Shown here: in pieces, positions 37,387 to 46,089 of the stretch
How the letters are laid out: each line of letters begins with the position of its first letter
How positions within the stretch are numbered: the first letter of the stretch is position 1
Assembly (NCBI RefSeq): GCF_003236335.1
Contig: NZ_POUB01000002.1
Span: forward strand, 1 to 64,000
DNA length: 64,000 nucleotides
Direction: 5' to 3'
Origin: Micromonospora deserti
Lineage (GTDB): Bacteria; Actinomycetota; Actinomycetes; Mycobacteriales; Micromonosporaceae
Translations under genes and position numbers: made by a program
Notes under the pieces: model-generated
Told to the model about the DNA's origin: nothing
The model's input: only the letters and a program-made list of their open reading frames with translations
Database searches by the model: none

Positions 37387-38598
37387 ATGGCGGACCGGCA
37401 GAACGGACGTCGGGCGGAGCGGCAGATCGCTCGTGTGATGCGGAAGCACGAGCATCCGGAGCAGACCCACTTCCTGGAGCTCTTCTTCGACCTGGCGTTC
37501 ATCTTCGCGCTCACCCGGGTCACCCGGCCATTGATCGAGCGTACCGACCTGGTCGGCGCCGCCCAGACGCTCGTTTTGCTGCTCGCCCTCTTCTGGGTGT
37601 GGACCTTCACCGCCTGGGTGACCAACTACTTCAATCCGGAGCGGGCGGAGATCCAACTGCTCGTCCTCGCCAGCATGCTCGGCAGCGTGCTGCTGGCGGT
37701 CGCGGCGCCCGCGGCGTTCGCGGGTCGGGGCCTGCTCTTCGCCGGCACGTACGCGGTCGTCCACATCGGCCGTTCGCTCGCCATCGCCTACTTCCTCCGG
37801 GCCGACGAGCGGCGACTCAATCCCATCCGGGTCCTGTTCTGGTTCGGCGTCTCCGCCGTGCCGTGGATCGCTGGCGCGCTCATCTCCGACAGTACGTCCC
37901 GCCTGGCGCTGTGGACGCTGGCGCTGGTGGTCGACTACGCGGGCGGGATGCTCCTGTGGCCCACACCGCGGCTGGGTCCCATACCGACCGGGCAGTGGGC
38001 GTTCGCCCCCGAGCATCTGGCCGATCGGTACCGGCAGTTCTACGTCATCGCGCTGGGCGAGTCGATCTTCATCATGGGCGGCAGGTACTTCGATAACGAA
38101 CTCACGATTGCCCGGACGATGGCGTTCGTGGTCGCCTTCACCACCACCGCCCTGATGTGGCGGATCTACATCCAGCGAGCCGGGCGGATTATGGGCGAGG
38201 CCATCAAGGTGTCGCCGCAGCCGAACCGGCTCGGTCGATCGATTGCCAACACCCACCTACTTATGGTGACCGGCGTCGTGATCACCGCGGTGGGGTACCG
38301 GTTCATCATCGACCAGCCGCTCGGGCACACCGACCCGGCATCGATCGGCCCCATCCTCGGCGGGCCGGCGCTGTTCATCGTCGGGCGGGCCCGCTTCGAG
38401 TGGGTGGTGTTCTCCCGCGTCTCACCGTCCCGGCTGGTCGCGCTGCTCGTGATGGCCGCCCTGGCGGCACCGCTGGCCCTCGGACCGCCGCTGCTCGTCG
38501 CCGTCGCCGCCGCGACGGTCCTGACTGGGATAGCCATAGCCGACGCGCGGCGTGCCCGGGACCGCCCGCCTGAGAAGCCGTCACCATCCGGCTCGTAG
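37387..38598 (+). CDS. Low temperature requirement protein A (LtrA) family membrane protein
   Basis: The 403-residue product has about ten to twelve hydrophobic segments and the LtrA signature near residue 30: THFLELFFDLAFIFALTRVT, followed by FWVWTFTAWVTNYFNPERAE and, further on, RYRQFYVIALGESIFIMGG. LtrA was named from Listeria cold growth; its molecular function is unknown. ATG 37387 lacks a good ribosome site, and a GTG/ATG pair at 37435/37438 just before the conserved start is an alternative. It lies after the formate dehydrogenase genes but shows no functional link to them. Confidence 0.85.
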   Translation: MADRQNGRRAERQIARVMRKHEHPEQTHFLELFFDLAFIFALTRVTRPLIERTDLVGAAQTLVLLLALFWVWTFTAWVTNYFNPERAEIQLLVLASMLGSVLLAVAAPAAFAGRGLLFAGTYAVVHIGRSLAIAYFLRADERRLNPIRVLFWFGVSAVPWIAGALISDSTSRLALWTLALVVDYAGGMLLWPTPRLGPIPTGQWAFAPEHLADRYRQFYVIALGESIFIMGGRYFDNELTIARTMAFVVAFTTTALMWRIYIQRAGRIMGEAIKVSPQPNRLGRSIANTHLLMVTGVVITAVGYRFIIDQPLGHTDPASIGPILGGPALFIVGRARFEWVVFSRVSPSRLVALLVMAALAAPLALGPPLLVAVAAATVLTGIAIADARRARDRPPEKPSPSGS

Positions 38599-38919
38599 CC
38601 GACACTAGTGCCTCGCCTCGAAGGGCGTTGACAAGAGCTTCGACAAGCGCTGCCCCAGCGTGGCCGGTGGGGTCGCGTTCGGGTCGTAGATTCCTACGGG
38701 CATGCCGATCACGCGGGGCGGGGCCAGACCCCCTACGAACGCCTCAAGCAGAAGCCCAGACCAAGACAGGTGCAACAAGCTGCGGCGGCAGATGCACAGC
38801 TAGACCGACGCTCTTCGGCTGTTTTTCGGTCCGCTCTGGCTGAATTACGGCCAGCGGGTGCTCGGTGCTCCCCGTCACCGGGCGCCCGCCCCAGATCGGA
38901 CGACATCGAGGAGGAATGC
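38599..38919. other. Intergenic stretch with a possible transposase tail relic
   Basis: No intact gene was found. Around 38730-38800 one forward frame reads QTPYERLKQKPRPRQVQQAA, reminiscent of the C-terminal TPYERL motif of integrase-type transposases, but it is too short to prove. A TTGACA hexamer at 38628-38633 has no matching -10. The region must hold the promoter of the small exported protein that follows. Confidence 0.3.
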
Positions 38920-39165
38920 ATGCGGATCAGCATCAAGGCAGGGCTCGGCTTGGCCGGAGCCGCAGCCGTCGCGGCGGTCGTCGTGGCCGGTGGTGTGGCG
39001 TACGCCGGGGAGGACGTCGTCCCCGAGCCCGTCGTGCAGATCGTGACGGAGCAGGGCCCGGGCACCACTGGCGGCGCGCAGTCGGTGTCGGAGGAGGACT
39101 GCCCGGACAAGGGCGGCGCGGCGTCCACCGCGCCGGAGGAGGCGGCGTCGTCGCAGGCGCTGTGA
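38920..39165 (+). CDS. Small exported or membrane-anchored protein
   Basis: The 81-residue product opens with an export-type N-terminus, MRISIKAGLGLAGAAAVAAV, followed by VVAGGVAYAGEDV. The rest is short, acidic and Ser/Thr/Gly-rich with one Cys (EEDCPDKGGAAST). A GAGGAGGA site stands a few bases before ATG 38920, making translation convincing. No family was recognised. Cleavage after AYA would release a disordered peptide of roughly 50 residues; otherwise the hydrophobic segment anchors it. Confidence 0.65.
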   Translation: MRISIKAGLGLAGAAAVAAVVVAGGVAYAGEDVVPEPVVQIVTEQGPGTTGGAQSVSEEDCPDKGGAASTAPEEAASSQAL

Positions 39166-39489
39166 CGGCTTCCCCGCGGACGTGGGGGCCACCGGGACCG
39201 GACCATGTCTCTGCGGCCCTGGCCGCTGGGCGCATGCGGCCCCGGTGGCCCGCTGGGCGAGGGTGTGCAGCGAGGAGGGTTGCAGTCGAGGTTGTCGAGT
39301 AGCAGCTGCCCGCTGCCGGCATCACGCTCTGCGTCAATTCTCGCGATGGTTGTCGCTGTCGCTGTCGCTTGGATTTCGGAAGTCGGCCCAGACGCGGTCA
39401 CCCTCGACCACCGTCCACCTGTGTTTCCGGCCCGGGCCCGCGTGACCGGCGCCGGGCACGGAGACGCCGGGGCACCCAATACTCGCAGC
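39166..39489. other. Intergenic stretch between converging genes
   Basis: No gene is supported. A small run of near-repeats (gtcgct repeated around 39351-39370) is the only pattern noted. The region should contain the ends of both flanking transcripts, but no clear terminator hairpin was picked out by eye. Confidence 0.35.
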
Positions 39490-40647
39490 TCAGACCCGGA
39501 CGAACCTCACCGCGTCGGCGCGGGCGCAACCGCTGCCACTGGCGCTCACCATCACATAGCCGCCCGTGCCAGCCGGGAAGTAGTACGACCCGAGTGACAC
39601 CCAGCCGGTGGAGCCGCTGGTGCCGTTGATGTAGGTGGTGCTCGTGACGCCGTCGTGGACCAGGTCATACCGGCCGTTGGGGTCGCTGCCGGAGTGCACG
39701 ATCTTGTAGACGTAGACCTGGTACGTGCCGGAGGCGCGCAGGTTCGGTCGCCAGGTCGCGGTATGCCCGGCGGTGTGGCAGGCGGCGTACCGGGTCGGTG
39801 AGCCGTACGTCCAGCCGGTCAGCGTGGAGTCGTACCAGGTGCCGGTCTCGCTGTACCCGTACGCTGCGGGCGAGTCGTTGTCGACGTAGTAGTCCTTCTG
39901 CCAGTAGCGCACGTAGTCGAACTGCACGGCGGAGGGCAGCTTCGACACGTCGGGAATGGTCCCGTACGCGATGCTGGTCAGCCAGATGTTGACGTAGTCG
40001 TGCGTCCACTGGCTGGGCGTGTACGACACGGTGTACGTGAGCACGCCATCCAGGTAGAACTTTACTGACGTCTCCGACCAGTCGAAGCCCCAGATGTGCC
40101 ACTGCCGCAGGTCAACGCCAGTGTTGTAGGTGCTGCCCGGGTGGTAGGGGCCGCTCACGCCCGCGCCGTCCCACGTGTGCACGCCCTGGTGCACGTTCGT
40201 CGGGCTGATCGAGTCGATCTCGAAGCCGTCGACCTCGGTACGCGCCTCCGGCGAATACGTGGTGCTGCCGTCGCCGGCCAGCAGCCAGAACGAGCTGTGC
40301 CAGCCCGAACCGTCATTGATCTTCGCGCGGGTTTCGTAGTAGCCGTAGCGGAACCGCTGCTTGCTGACCAGGCCGCCGCCGGTGAAGTCCTTGCCGGCGT
40401 AGCTCTCCTGCTTGAGGTTGATGCTCATCAGCCCGCCGGAGACGGTCACGTTCTGCGGCCGCTGCGCGCTGTACGCCTTGACGTCGGTGCGGTAGTTCCA
40501 TTTCGACTCGTCGACGGCGGTGCCGTCGAAGTCGTCGTTGAACACCAGGGTGTAGCCGGCGCGGGGCGGGTCCGCCTGTGCCGGCGCGGCGAGCGCGGTG
40601 ATCGCGGTCGCGGCCAGCAGGGCGACAAGCCCGGTCGTCTTACGCAT
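39490..40647 (-). CDS. Secreted GH16 glycoside hydrolase with C-terminal golvesin-like domain
   Basis: The 385-residue product has a signal peptide ending PAQA, then a GH16 jelly-roll (about 30-250): YTLVFNDDFDGTAVDESKWN, FRYGYYETRAKINDGSGWHS, catalytic Glu138, Asp140 and Glu143 in EVDGFEID, and VHTWDGAGVSG. GH16 enzymes cut beta-1,3/1,4 glucans or galactans such as laminarin, agar and carrageenan; which applies is not clear here. The C-terminal 130 residues (YYVDNDSPAAYGYSETGTW to ARADAVRFVRV) match the Xly/golvesin-type beta sandwich that often accompanies polysaccharide-active enzymes. ATG 40647 follows AAGGAG. Confidence 0.9.
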   Translation of the reverse strand: MRKTTGLVALLAATAITALAAPAQADPPRAGYTLVFNDDFDGTAVDESKWNYRTDVKAYSAQRPQNVTVSGGLMSINLKQESYAGKDFTGGGLVSKQRFRYGYYETRAKINDGSGWHSSFWLLAGDGSTTYSPEARTEVDGFEIDSISPTNVHQGVHTWDGAGVSGPYHPGSTYNTGVDLRQWHIWGFDWSETSVKFYLDGVLTYTVSYTPSQWTHDYVNIWLTSIAYGTIPDVSKLPSAVQFDYVRYWQKDYYVDNDSPAAYGYSETGTWYDSTLTGWTYGSPTRYAACHTAGHTATWRPNLRASGTYQVYVYKIVHSGSDPNGRYDLVHDGVTSTTYINGTSGSTGWVSLGSYYFPAGTGGYVMVSASGSGCARADAVRFVRV

Positions 40648-40657
40648 GTCGGCTCCT

Positions 40658-40757
40658 TCAGTTGCGGCCGTAGTAGAGGCGGTTGCTCACAAGGTCGACG
40701 AGATAGAGCACGTCGACGCCGCCGGCGTCGCGCGTGACGGACAGCCGGGACACGGGA
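40658..40757 (-). pseudogene. C-terminal tail remnant of an unidentified gene
   Basis: In a frame different from the IclR remnant upstream, PVSRLSVTRDAGGVDVLYLV and then DLVSNRLYYGRN run to a TGA ten bases before the GH16 start. The regular composition and stop position suggest the end of a former gene of the same operon as GH16. The family was not recognised. Confidence 0.4.
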
Positions 40758-41046
40758 CGAGGGCCAGCGTCGCGAGAGTGGCGACAACGCTGACAAGAGG
40801 GGCCTTGCGCATGGCGCTGCCGACGCCCAGAGCGCCCGCCGCGGCATACTCGCCGACGAACTCGGGTTCACGGTCGACGAACCCAGCCGCCTCCAGCGTC
40901 GCCAGCAGGCGGCAGGTGGTGGCCAGGCTGGGCCCGGCCAGCTGGGCCACATCGGACCCGCGCAGCTCCGTCCGGCCTGCCGTGATGGCGTGGTGGGCGC
41001 TGAAGGCTCGGTTGACGCGATGTCCACTACCCATTTCAGGCGCCAT
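40758..41046 (-). pseudogene. Truncated IclR-family regulator
   Basis: From ATG 41046 the reverse strand encodes the IclR winged HTH (AFSAHHAITAGRTELRGSDV, LATTCRLLATLEAAGFVDRE) and the first strand of the effector domain (YAAAGALGVGSAMRKAPLVS). It then loses similarity at about 40757, where a different gene tail begins in another frame. A full protein would need some 150 more residues. The promoter and operator-like palindrome upstream look intact, so the deletion may be recent. Confidence 0.65.
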
Positions 41047-41576
41047 CGGCCACCCCCGTCGGGAACCAAGACTCTGTTGACTTCAGCCACCTGAAGGTTG
41101 CTTCCGTAATACGGCAAGGTATCCCGCATGTTGCAAGGGGTCAACCGGTAGACGGGGGCAACGTGCGGCGAATAGGGAATGTGGAGGTGCTCGCCGTCAA
41201 GTTTCATCCACCCAGGCGTACCCGGTGCCAGGCTCTAGGGTCAGGACGGCGGCTCGACTGCTACCTGTGGCCGCCCCGGCGCAGCCTCCACTCCGACCGG
41301 TTGGAGATCCCGCTGGTGCCGATCTCCTACCCGGATGGCAGCACGGGAGGGGTGAGGCGCTCGCCGCGGTTGGCCCGGAGATCGTGCGAGCCATCGTGGA
41401 GCGGCTGCTCGCGCCGGTGCTCATCGGTGTCGATCCGCAGCGGGTGCGACGCGCGATGGGCGCGCGACCTCGCCGCGCCGGGGCGGCTTCGGAGGAGGGG
41501 GTTGTCGCCGGCGGTGACCAGGAGTCGGCCGGCGGCGTCGGCGCCGACGCCGTAGCCGGAGGAGCAGAAGGATATT
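41047..41576. other. Intergenic stretch upstream of the IclR remnant
   Basis: Apart from the promoter at 41104-41144 nothing firm was found. A reverse frame around 41330-41575 (GYGVGADAAGRLLVTAGDN and on) could be a decayed gene but has no recognised family. Confidence 0.35.
41104..41144 (-). promoter_or_regulatory. Promoter with IclR-type palindrome
   Basis: On the reverse strand a -35 TTGACC (41144-41139), 17-base spacer and -10 TACCTT (41121-41116) precede the perfect palindrome CCGTA-T-TACGG (41114-41104), flanked by TTGC and AAGC. Such CCGTATnnCGG-type sites are known for IclR-family regulators. It precedes the truncated IclR gene and then GH16, suggesting former autoregulation. Confidence 0.6.
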
Positions 41577-41939
41577 TCAGGCGACGGCGTAGCCAGGCAC
41601 GGACGGCCAGCGCACCGTCAGCACCACGGACTCCTCCTCGGCATACCAGGAGTGATCAACCCCATGACTCCATACGACATAGTCACCACGCTTGGTCAGC
41701 AGGACGCTACGTCCTGGAAGTTCCACCCGAAAACGTCCGCTGATCAGCACGAGCAGCGCGGTGCGCTTCTCCCCGGTGACCCATTGCGCACGCTCGTCGC
41801 CACGTCGATGCACGCCCCACTTGATCTCGACGTCATCGCTGTGTCGTACGTCGCCGGCCGGCTTGAAATGCCCCAGCAGCCAACCCCGATCACCCGCCGC
41901 GTCTTCGTCCGCACTGCCCACATAAACGCTCTCCGGCAT
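41577..41939 (-). CDS. Cupin-fold protein (often mislabelled signal peptidase I)
   Basis: The 120-residue product contains DRGWLLGHFKPAGDVRHSDD, VEIKWGVHRRGDERAQWVTG, TALLVLISGRFRVELPGRSV and GDYVVWSHGVDHSWYAEEES, a compact cupin-like beta barrel with several His suited to bind a metal. Close relatives are widespread in actinobacteria. No signal peptide or catalytic Ser/Lys pair of a signal peptidase is present. ATG 41939 has no strong ribosome site and may be leaderless. Function is unknown; ligand sensing or small-molecule conversion is possible. Confidence 0.75.
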   Translation of the reverse strand: MPESVYVGSADEDAAGDRGWLLGHFKPAGDVRHSDDVEIKWGVHRRGDERAQWVTGEKRTALLVLISGRFRVELPGRSVLLTKRGDYVVWSHGVDHSWYAEEESVVLTVRWPSVPGYAVA

Positions 41940-42260
41940 GACCCGGGACGCTAACAGGCACCCCCCACACGCCCGCACGCCAGACCGCGCTTCTCGCACC
42001 CGCTCCGGAGTCGATCCGCCTCGCCGCACCCCCTGAACACGTCTCTGCTGTCGCCACCACCGCCGCTGGGCTCTTGGCGTGGCAAGCCGCCCGCGAATCC
42101 GCCCGGGTCGCCAGGGGCGCCGAGCGGGACCGGCGGTGGAAGGCCTAACCGAGCAGACCGTCGCGCGGGCGAGCGATGCGGGGCGAGCGATGTGAAGCGC
42201 GCGACATCGCCACCCCGCCAGCGTGCATATGAAAACCGATGCCAACTACGCTGCCGTGCC
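41940..42260. other. Intergenic stretch before the oligopeptide-type transporter
   Basis: It should hold divergent promoters for the cupin and transporter genes. A forward frame at about 42020-42148 (VSAVATTAAGLLAWQAARES, then ERDRRWKA and a stop) resembles the membrane-proximal start of actinobacterial unknown proteins, perhaps a relic. No regulator site was recognised. Confidence 0.3.
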
Positions 42261-43757
42261 ATGATCGCACCACGAACCGCCCGGCGCGCCGGGCTCGTCG
42301 CGTCCGTACTGACATTGCTACTGGCCACCGGCTGTTTCGGCGGCGCCGCCGCCGAGGAGAACTCCGACGGTGGGCGGCTGCGGGTGGCGATGCTGCTGCC
42401 GCCGCGCTCCGGGCTGTCACCGTTCAGTGACGATGCGTTCAAGCTGTCCCGGCTGGGGATCGCCGAGGCGTTGACCACCCTCGACGAGGGCGGCGCGCCG
42501 CAGCCGGCGCTGGCCACCTCGTGGTCCCGCGTTGACGAGAGCACCTGGCGGTTCGTGCTGCGGGAGGGGGTGCGCTTCCACGACGGGACGACGCTGGACG
42601 CGGCACGCGTCGTCGACGTGCTGGCCCGGGCGGCCGCGGCCCGCCCCAAGCCGCGGATCCTCGACGGCGTCGAGCTGACCGCCGAGACGGACAGCGCCTC
42701 GGCCGTGGTGGTGCGTACGGCGGTGCCGGATCCGCTGCTGCCGCAGCGGCTGTCCAGCCCTCAGCTCTCGATCCTGGCCGCGGCGGCATACCAGGGTGAC
42801 TCCATCGACCCGGTCCAGGCGGGGACCGGCCCGTTTGTGCTGACCCGGCTCGAGGGTACGCAAAGCGCGACGCTGGACCGGTACGACGGGTACTGGGGTG
42901 GCCGGGCCGTCGCGCCCGGGATCGACGTGTCGTTCGTGCCGGACGGCACGGCGCGGACCGCCGCGTTGCGTACCGGCACCGCCGACATCGTGGAGGCGGT
43001 ACCGGCGTCGCAGGTGGCGGTCCTGGACAAGGAGTTGTACCGCACGGTGGCGATGCCGCGCACCAACACGCTGTACCTGAACACCCGCACCGGGGCGTTC
43101 GCCGATCCGGCGATCCGGGCGGCGGCGCGCGCCGCGGTCCAGCGCGAGCCGCTGGTCAGCGGGGTGTATGAGAAGCACGCGGACGCCGCCGTCGGCCTGC
43201 TCGGCCCAGCGGTGCCATGGGCGGCGCAGCGGCCGGCGCGCACCGAGCGGTCGGCCGGCCCGATCACGGGCGAGAAGATCGTGCTGGCCACCTTCAGCGA
43301 CCGCCCGGAGCTGCCCGAGGTCGCGGCGACGCTGGCCCAGCAGCTTGAGGCCGCCGGCTTCGTGGTCGAGCAGGTGGTGCGCGAGTACGCCCACATCGAG
43401 GCCGACGCGCTGGCCGGGCGTTTCGACGCGTTCATCTTGTCCCGGGCCACCATGCTGGACTCTGGTGACCCGGTCGCGTACCTGGCCAGCGACTTCACCT
43501 GCCACGGTGGGTTCAACATCTCCCAGCTGTGCGATCCGGCGGTGGATCGGGCGATCACCGCGGCCGCCGCCGAGGCCGACCTGACCAAGCGGCGGACGCT
43601 GATCCTGGCGGCCGAGAAGGCGGTACTGGAGACGGAAGCCGCGGTGCCGCTGCTGCACGAGCGGGTCGTCCAGGGCAACGCTCGCGGGGTGGTCGACGCG
43701 CTGTTCGACCCTCGGGAGCGGCTGCTGGTCAGCCTGAAGACCCGTCGTACCGGATGA
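42261..43757 (+). CDS. ABC transporter substrate-binding lipoprotein, family 5 (peptide/nickel type)
   Basis: The 498-residue lipoprotein has lipobox LLATGC near residue 24 and the family 5 solute-binding layout: LGIAEALTTLDEGGAPQPAL, ATSWSRVDESTWRFVLREGV, RFHDGTTLDAARVVDVLARA, GTGPFVLTRLEG and NTLYLNTRTGAFADPAIRAA. It binds a peptide, metal complex or similar ligand outside the membrane. ATG 42261 has little ribosome site. It overlaps the fused permease gene (ATGA). Ligand unknown. Confidence 0.88.
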   Translation: MIAPRTARRAGLVASVLTLLLATGCFGGAAAEENSDGGRLRVAMLLPPRSGLSPFSDDAFKLSRLGIAEALTTLDEGGAPQPALATSWSRVDESTWRFVLREGVRFHDGTTLDAARVVDVLARAAAARPKPRILDGVELTAETDSASAVVVRTAVPDPLLPQRLSSPQLSILAAAAYQGDSIDPVQAGTGPFVLTRLEGTQSATLDRYDGYWGGRAVAPGIDVSFVPDGTARTAALRTGTADIVEAVPASQVAVLDKELYRTVAMPRTNTLYLNTRTGAFADPAIRAAARAAVQREPLVSGVYEKHADAAVGLLGPAVPWAAQRPARTERSAGPITGEKIVLATFSDRPELPEVAATLAQQLEAAGFVVEQVVREYAHIEADALAGRFDAFILSRATMLDSGDPVAYLASDFTCHGGFNISQLCDPAVDRAITAAAAEADLTKRRTLILAAEKAVLETEAAVPLLHERVVQGNARGVVDALFDPRERLLVSLKTRRTG

Positions 43758-45493
43758 CCCGCGGCGGGATCGGCAGCCGGATACTGGCGGGATGCTCGCG
43801 GCTGGTGGCCGTACTGGCGCTGGTGGCCCTGGTCGGTGCGCTGCCATGGCTGTCCAGACGGGACCCGGCGCGCAGCATCCTGCGCGCCCGGGACGGTGAG
43901 CGCGACCCGGATCCGGCCGCGCTGGCGGCGATCCGCGAGCAGCTGCGGCTCGATGACGGGCCGTTGGCTCTGTCCGGCCGGTGGTTGGTCGGCCTGGCCC
44001 GCGGTGACCTCGGCCTGTCGTGGGTGTCGGGCCGACCGGTGGCGCCGGCCGTCTGGTCGGCGCTGGGCGTGTCGCTGACCCTGATGGGCGCCGCTCTCGC
44101 GGTGGCGTTGGCGGTTGCGGCGCTGCTGGTACTGCGCGGGTTGTGGCGCGGCGGCTCTACCCAGCGCGGCGGCGCGTTGGGCGCGGCGTTGACGTCCGTA
44201 CCGGAGTTCCTGCTCGGTACGGCACTGCTGCTGGTCGTCGCGGTGTGGCTGCGATGGGCGCCGCCGTTTGGCTGGTCCGGCCCCGAGCATGTGGTGCTGC
44301 CGGCCCTCGCGATGGGGATACCGGCCGGTGGGCTGCTCGGCCGGCTGGCCGACGACGCGATCCCGGGCGCCTTCCGCGAGCCGTGGGTGCGCACCTGGAC
44401 CGCGAGCGGCCTGCCCCGCCGCACCATCGCGTACGGGGTGCTGCGCCGCTGCCTGCCGGCGCTGTTCCCGCAGCTGACGATCGTCGTCGTCGGCCTCACC
44501 GGTGGCGCGGTCGCGGTCGAGGTGCTCTTCGCCATCCCCGGCCTCGGCAGACTCGCCCTCGGCGCCGCAGCGGCCCAGGACCTGCCGCTGGTGCAGGGCG
44601 CGGTCCTGGCCCTGGCCCTCCTGGCGGGCGGGGCCGGTGTCCTCGCCGCCGCCGTGCAGCGGCTGGCGCTGGGCCCTGCCCTGGAGGCGGCCGGACTCCA
44701 GCCGCCACCACCCGCCGCCCGGCCAGCAGACCGGGCGGCCTGGCTGGTGCCGGCCGTCCTGGGTGGACTGCTGCTGACGGCCGTGCTGGCCGGGCTGTCG
44801 CGCGATCCCACTCATGTGGACACCACGCTGCGGCTGGCCGCCCCGGACTGGGACGCACCACTGGGCCGCGACGCGCTCGGCCGCGACCTGCTCGCCCGAC
44901 TTGGCCACGGCGCGTTGCGCACCGTCGGCATCGCCGCCGCGGTCAGCGCCGCCGCGCTCGCCGTGGGCGTGGCCGCCGGTCTGGTACCGGGCCTCACGCG
45001 AGGCGCGGCGGAGCTGGCCAACGCAGTACCGCCGGTGCTGGTCGGGCTGCTGACCGCGGCGGCGCTCGGCCCCAGTTCGGGCGGCGCGGCGGTGGCGGTC
45101 GCCGCAACGGCGTGGGCCCCTCTCGCGCTGCACATCGCCGACCTCGTCCGTGAGGAGCTGGCCAGTGGGTACGTCCAGGCGTGCCGGATGCTGGGCGCGA
45201 GCCGCATCCGGATCCTTGCCACCCACGTGCTGCCCGGCGTCCTACCACCGGTGGCCCGACACGCCGTGCTGCGCCTCCCTGGAGTCGCGCTGGCGATCGC
45301 CTCACTCGGCTTCGTCGGGCTGGGGGCCCAGCCACCCACCCCGGAGTGGGGCAGGATCCTGGCCGAAGCCATGCCGTACGTCGAACGCGCGCCCTGGGCG
45401 CCGCTCACCGCGGCCGGGGCGCTCGCCCTGCTCGGTGCGTTCGCGTTGGCCGCGTCAACGGCCGTGAGCTGGCGAGCGTCCGGCAGGCCCTGA
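43754..45493 (+). CDS. Fused DppB-DppC-type ABC permease
   Basis: The 579-residue protein joins two permeases usually encoded separately. Residues about 1-310 are DppB-like (GPLALSGRWLVGLARGDLGL, VLPALAMGIPAGGLLGRLAD, VLFAIPGLGRLALGAAAAQD); about 325-579 are DppC-like (PLGRDALGRDLLARLGHGAL, EELASGYVQACRMLGASRIR, SLGFVGLGAQPPTPEWGRIL). Both ATPase-contact loops are recognisable. It should form the whole channel for the binding protein upstream. The next gene is on the other strand, so the two ATPase genes expected after such permeases are missing from this locus. Confidence 0.88.
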   Translation: MTRGGIGSRILAGCSRLVAVLALVALVGALPWLSRRDPARSILRARDGERDPDPAALAAIREQLRLDDGPLALSGRWLVGLARGDLGLSWVSGRPVAPAVWSALGVSLTLMGAALAVALAVAALLVLRGLWRGGSTQRGGALGAALTSVPEFLLGTALLLVVAVWLRWAPPFGWSGPEHVVLPALAMGIPAGGLLGRLADDAIPGAFREPWVRTWTASGLPRRTIAYGVLRRCLPALFPQLTIVVVGLTGGAVAVEVLFAIPGLGRLALGAAAAQDLPLVQGAVLALALLAGGAGVLAAAVQRLALGPALEAAGLQPPPPAARPADRAAWLVPAVLGGLLLTAVLAGLSRDPTHVDTTLRLAAPDWDAPLGRDALGRDLLARLGHGALRTVGIAAAVSAAALAVGVAAGLVPGLTRGAAELANAVPPVLVGLLTAAALGPSSGGAAVAVAATAWAPLALHIADLVREELASGYVQACRMLGASRIRILATHVLPGVLPPVARHAVLRLPGVALAIASLGFVGLGAQPPTPEWGRILAEAMPYVERAPWAPLTAAGALALLGAFALAASTAVSWRASGRP

Positions 45494-45705
45494 CGTTCCG
45501 CTGCGTCGAGAAATTCCACTGCCGAAGGTCCGCGGCGACGGCGCGATCGGCGTTCTGGCCGCTGTCACCCATCCCATGACTGTCCCCACCGATCCGTCGC
45601 TACGGGAAGCTCCGTTGCGGGCCCGCCCAGTGTTCACCCACGCGTCGCACTGAAACCGCAACCGCCGGGGCCCGCGGTCAGGGTGAGCGGACAATGTCGG
45701 CGGTG

Positions 45706-46089
45706 TCAGGGCGTCGGGGCGGGTTGGAACAGCTCGATGAGATTGCCGGCGGGGTCGGCGAGTAGGATCTGGCGTCCGCCGGGGCCGGAGACCAGGTCGC
45801 TGTGGAACGACAGGCTGGCGGCACGGAGCCGGTCGATCTCGGCGTCCAGGTCATCGACGACCAGATGGATGCGGTTGCGGCCGGGGATGGCCGCATCGGT
45901 GGGGGTGGCGCGGGCGCCGGAGCTGGCGGGTCCGGACAGCAGCAGCCGCAGCGGGCCGCGGATCACGTCGGCGAAGGCGGGTGCGGCGCTGGTGTTCAGG
46001 CGGAAGCCGAGGTGTCTGGTGTAGAAGTCGACGGCGGCCTGCACGTCGTCGACGAGGTAGCGGATGCTGGCGTACTGGTCGGCGGGCAT
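45706..46089 (-). CDS. VOC (glyoxalase/bleomycin resistance) family protein
   Basis: The 127-residue product has one beta-alpha-beta-beta-beta repeat pair: IRYLVDDVQAAVDFYTRHLG, FADVIRGPLRLLLSGPASSG, NRIHLVVDDLDAEIDRLRAA and LLADPAGNLIELFQP. The metal-binding Glu near the C-terminus (IELF) is present. ATG 46089 follows AAGGAGGTC, a strong site. It lies behind an ArsR-ArsC fusion and overlaps its 3' end by 94 bases in another frame. VOC proteins in ars operons can act on organoarsenicals (ArsI), but the Cys pair typical of ArsI is absent, so that role is not supported. Confidence 0.87.
   Translation of the reverse strand: MPADQYASIRYLVDDVQAAVDFYTRHLGFRLNTSAAPAFADVIRGPLRLLLSGPASSGARATPTDAAIPGRNRIHLVVDDLDAEIDRLRAASLSFHSDLVSGPGGRQILLADPAGNLIELFQPAPTP

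Noticed and set aside
38707-38805. Possible transposase tail (TPYERLKQK)
   Set aside because: Only about 20 residues match a loose motif; no inverted repeats or other transposase blocks are near.
39351-39370. Short tandem repeat gtcgct
   Set aside because: Only about three units, as expected by chance in GC-rich DNA.
41577-41939. Signal peptidase I
   Set aside because: Relatives carry that label, but no transmembrane anchor or Ser/Lys catalytic motifs are visible; the fold looks like a cupin.
42020-42148. Short forward frame VSAVATTAAGLLAWQAARES
   Set aside because: It resembles the start of actinobacterial membrane-proximal unknown proteins but has no start codon context and stops after about 40 residues.
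45706-46089. VOC protein as an ArsI C-As lyase because of the ArsR-ArsC neighbour
   Set aside because: The adjacent Cys residues that bind organoarsenicals in ArsI are absent from the sequence.
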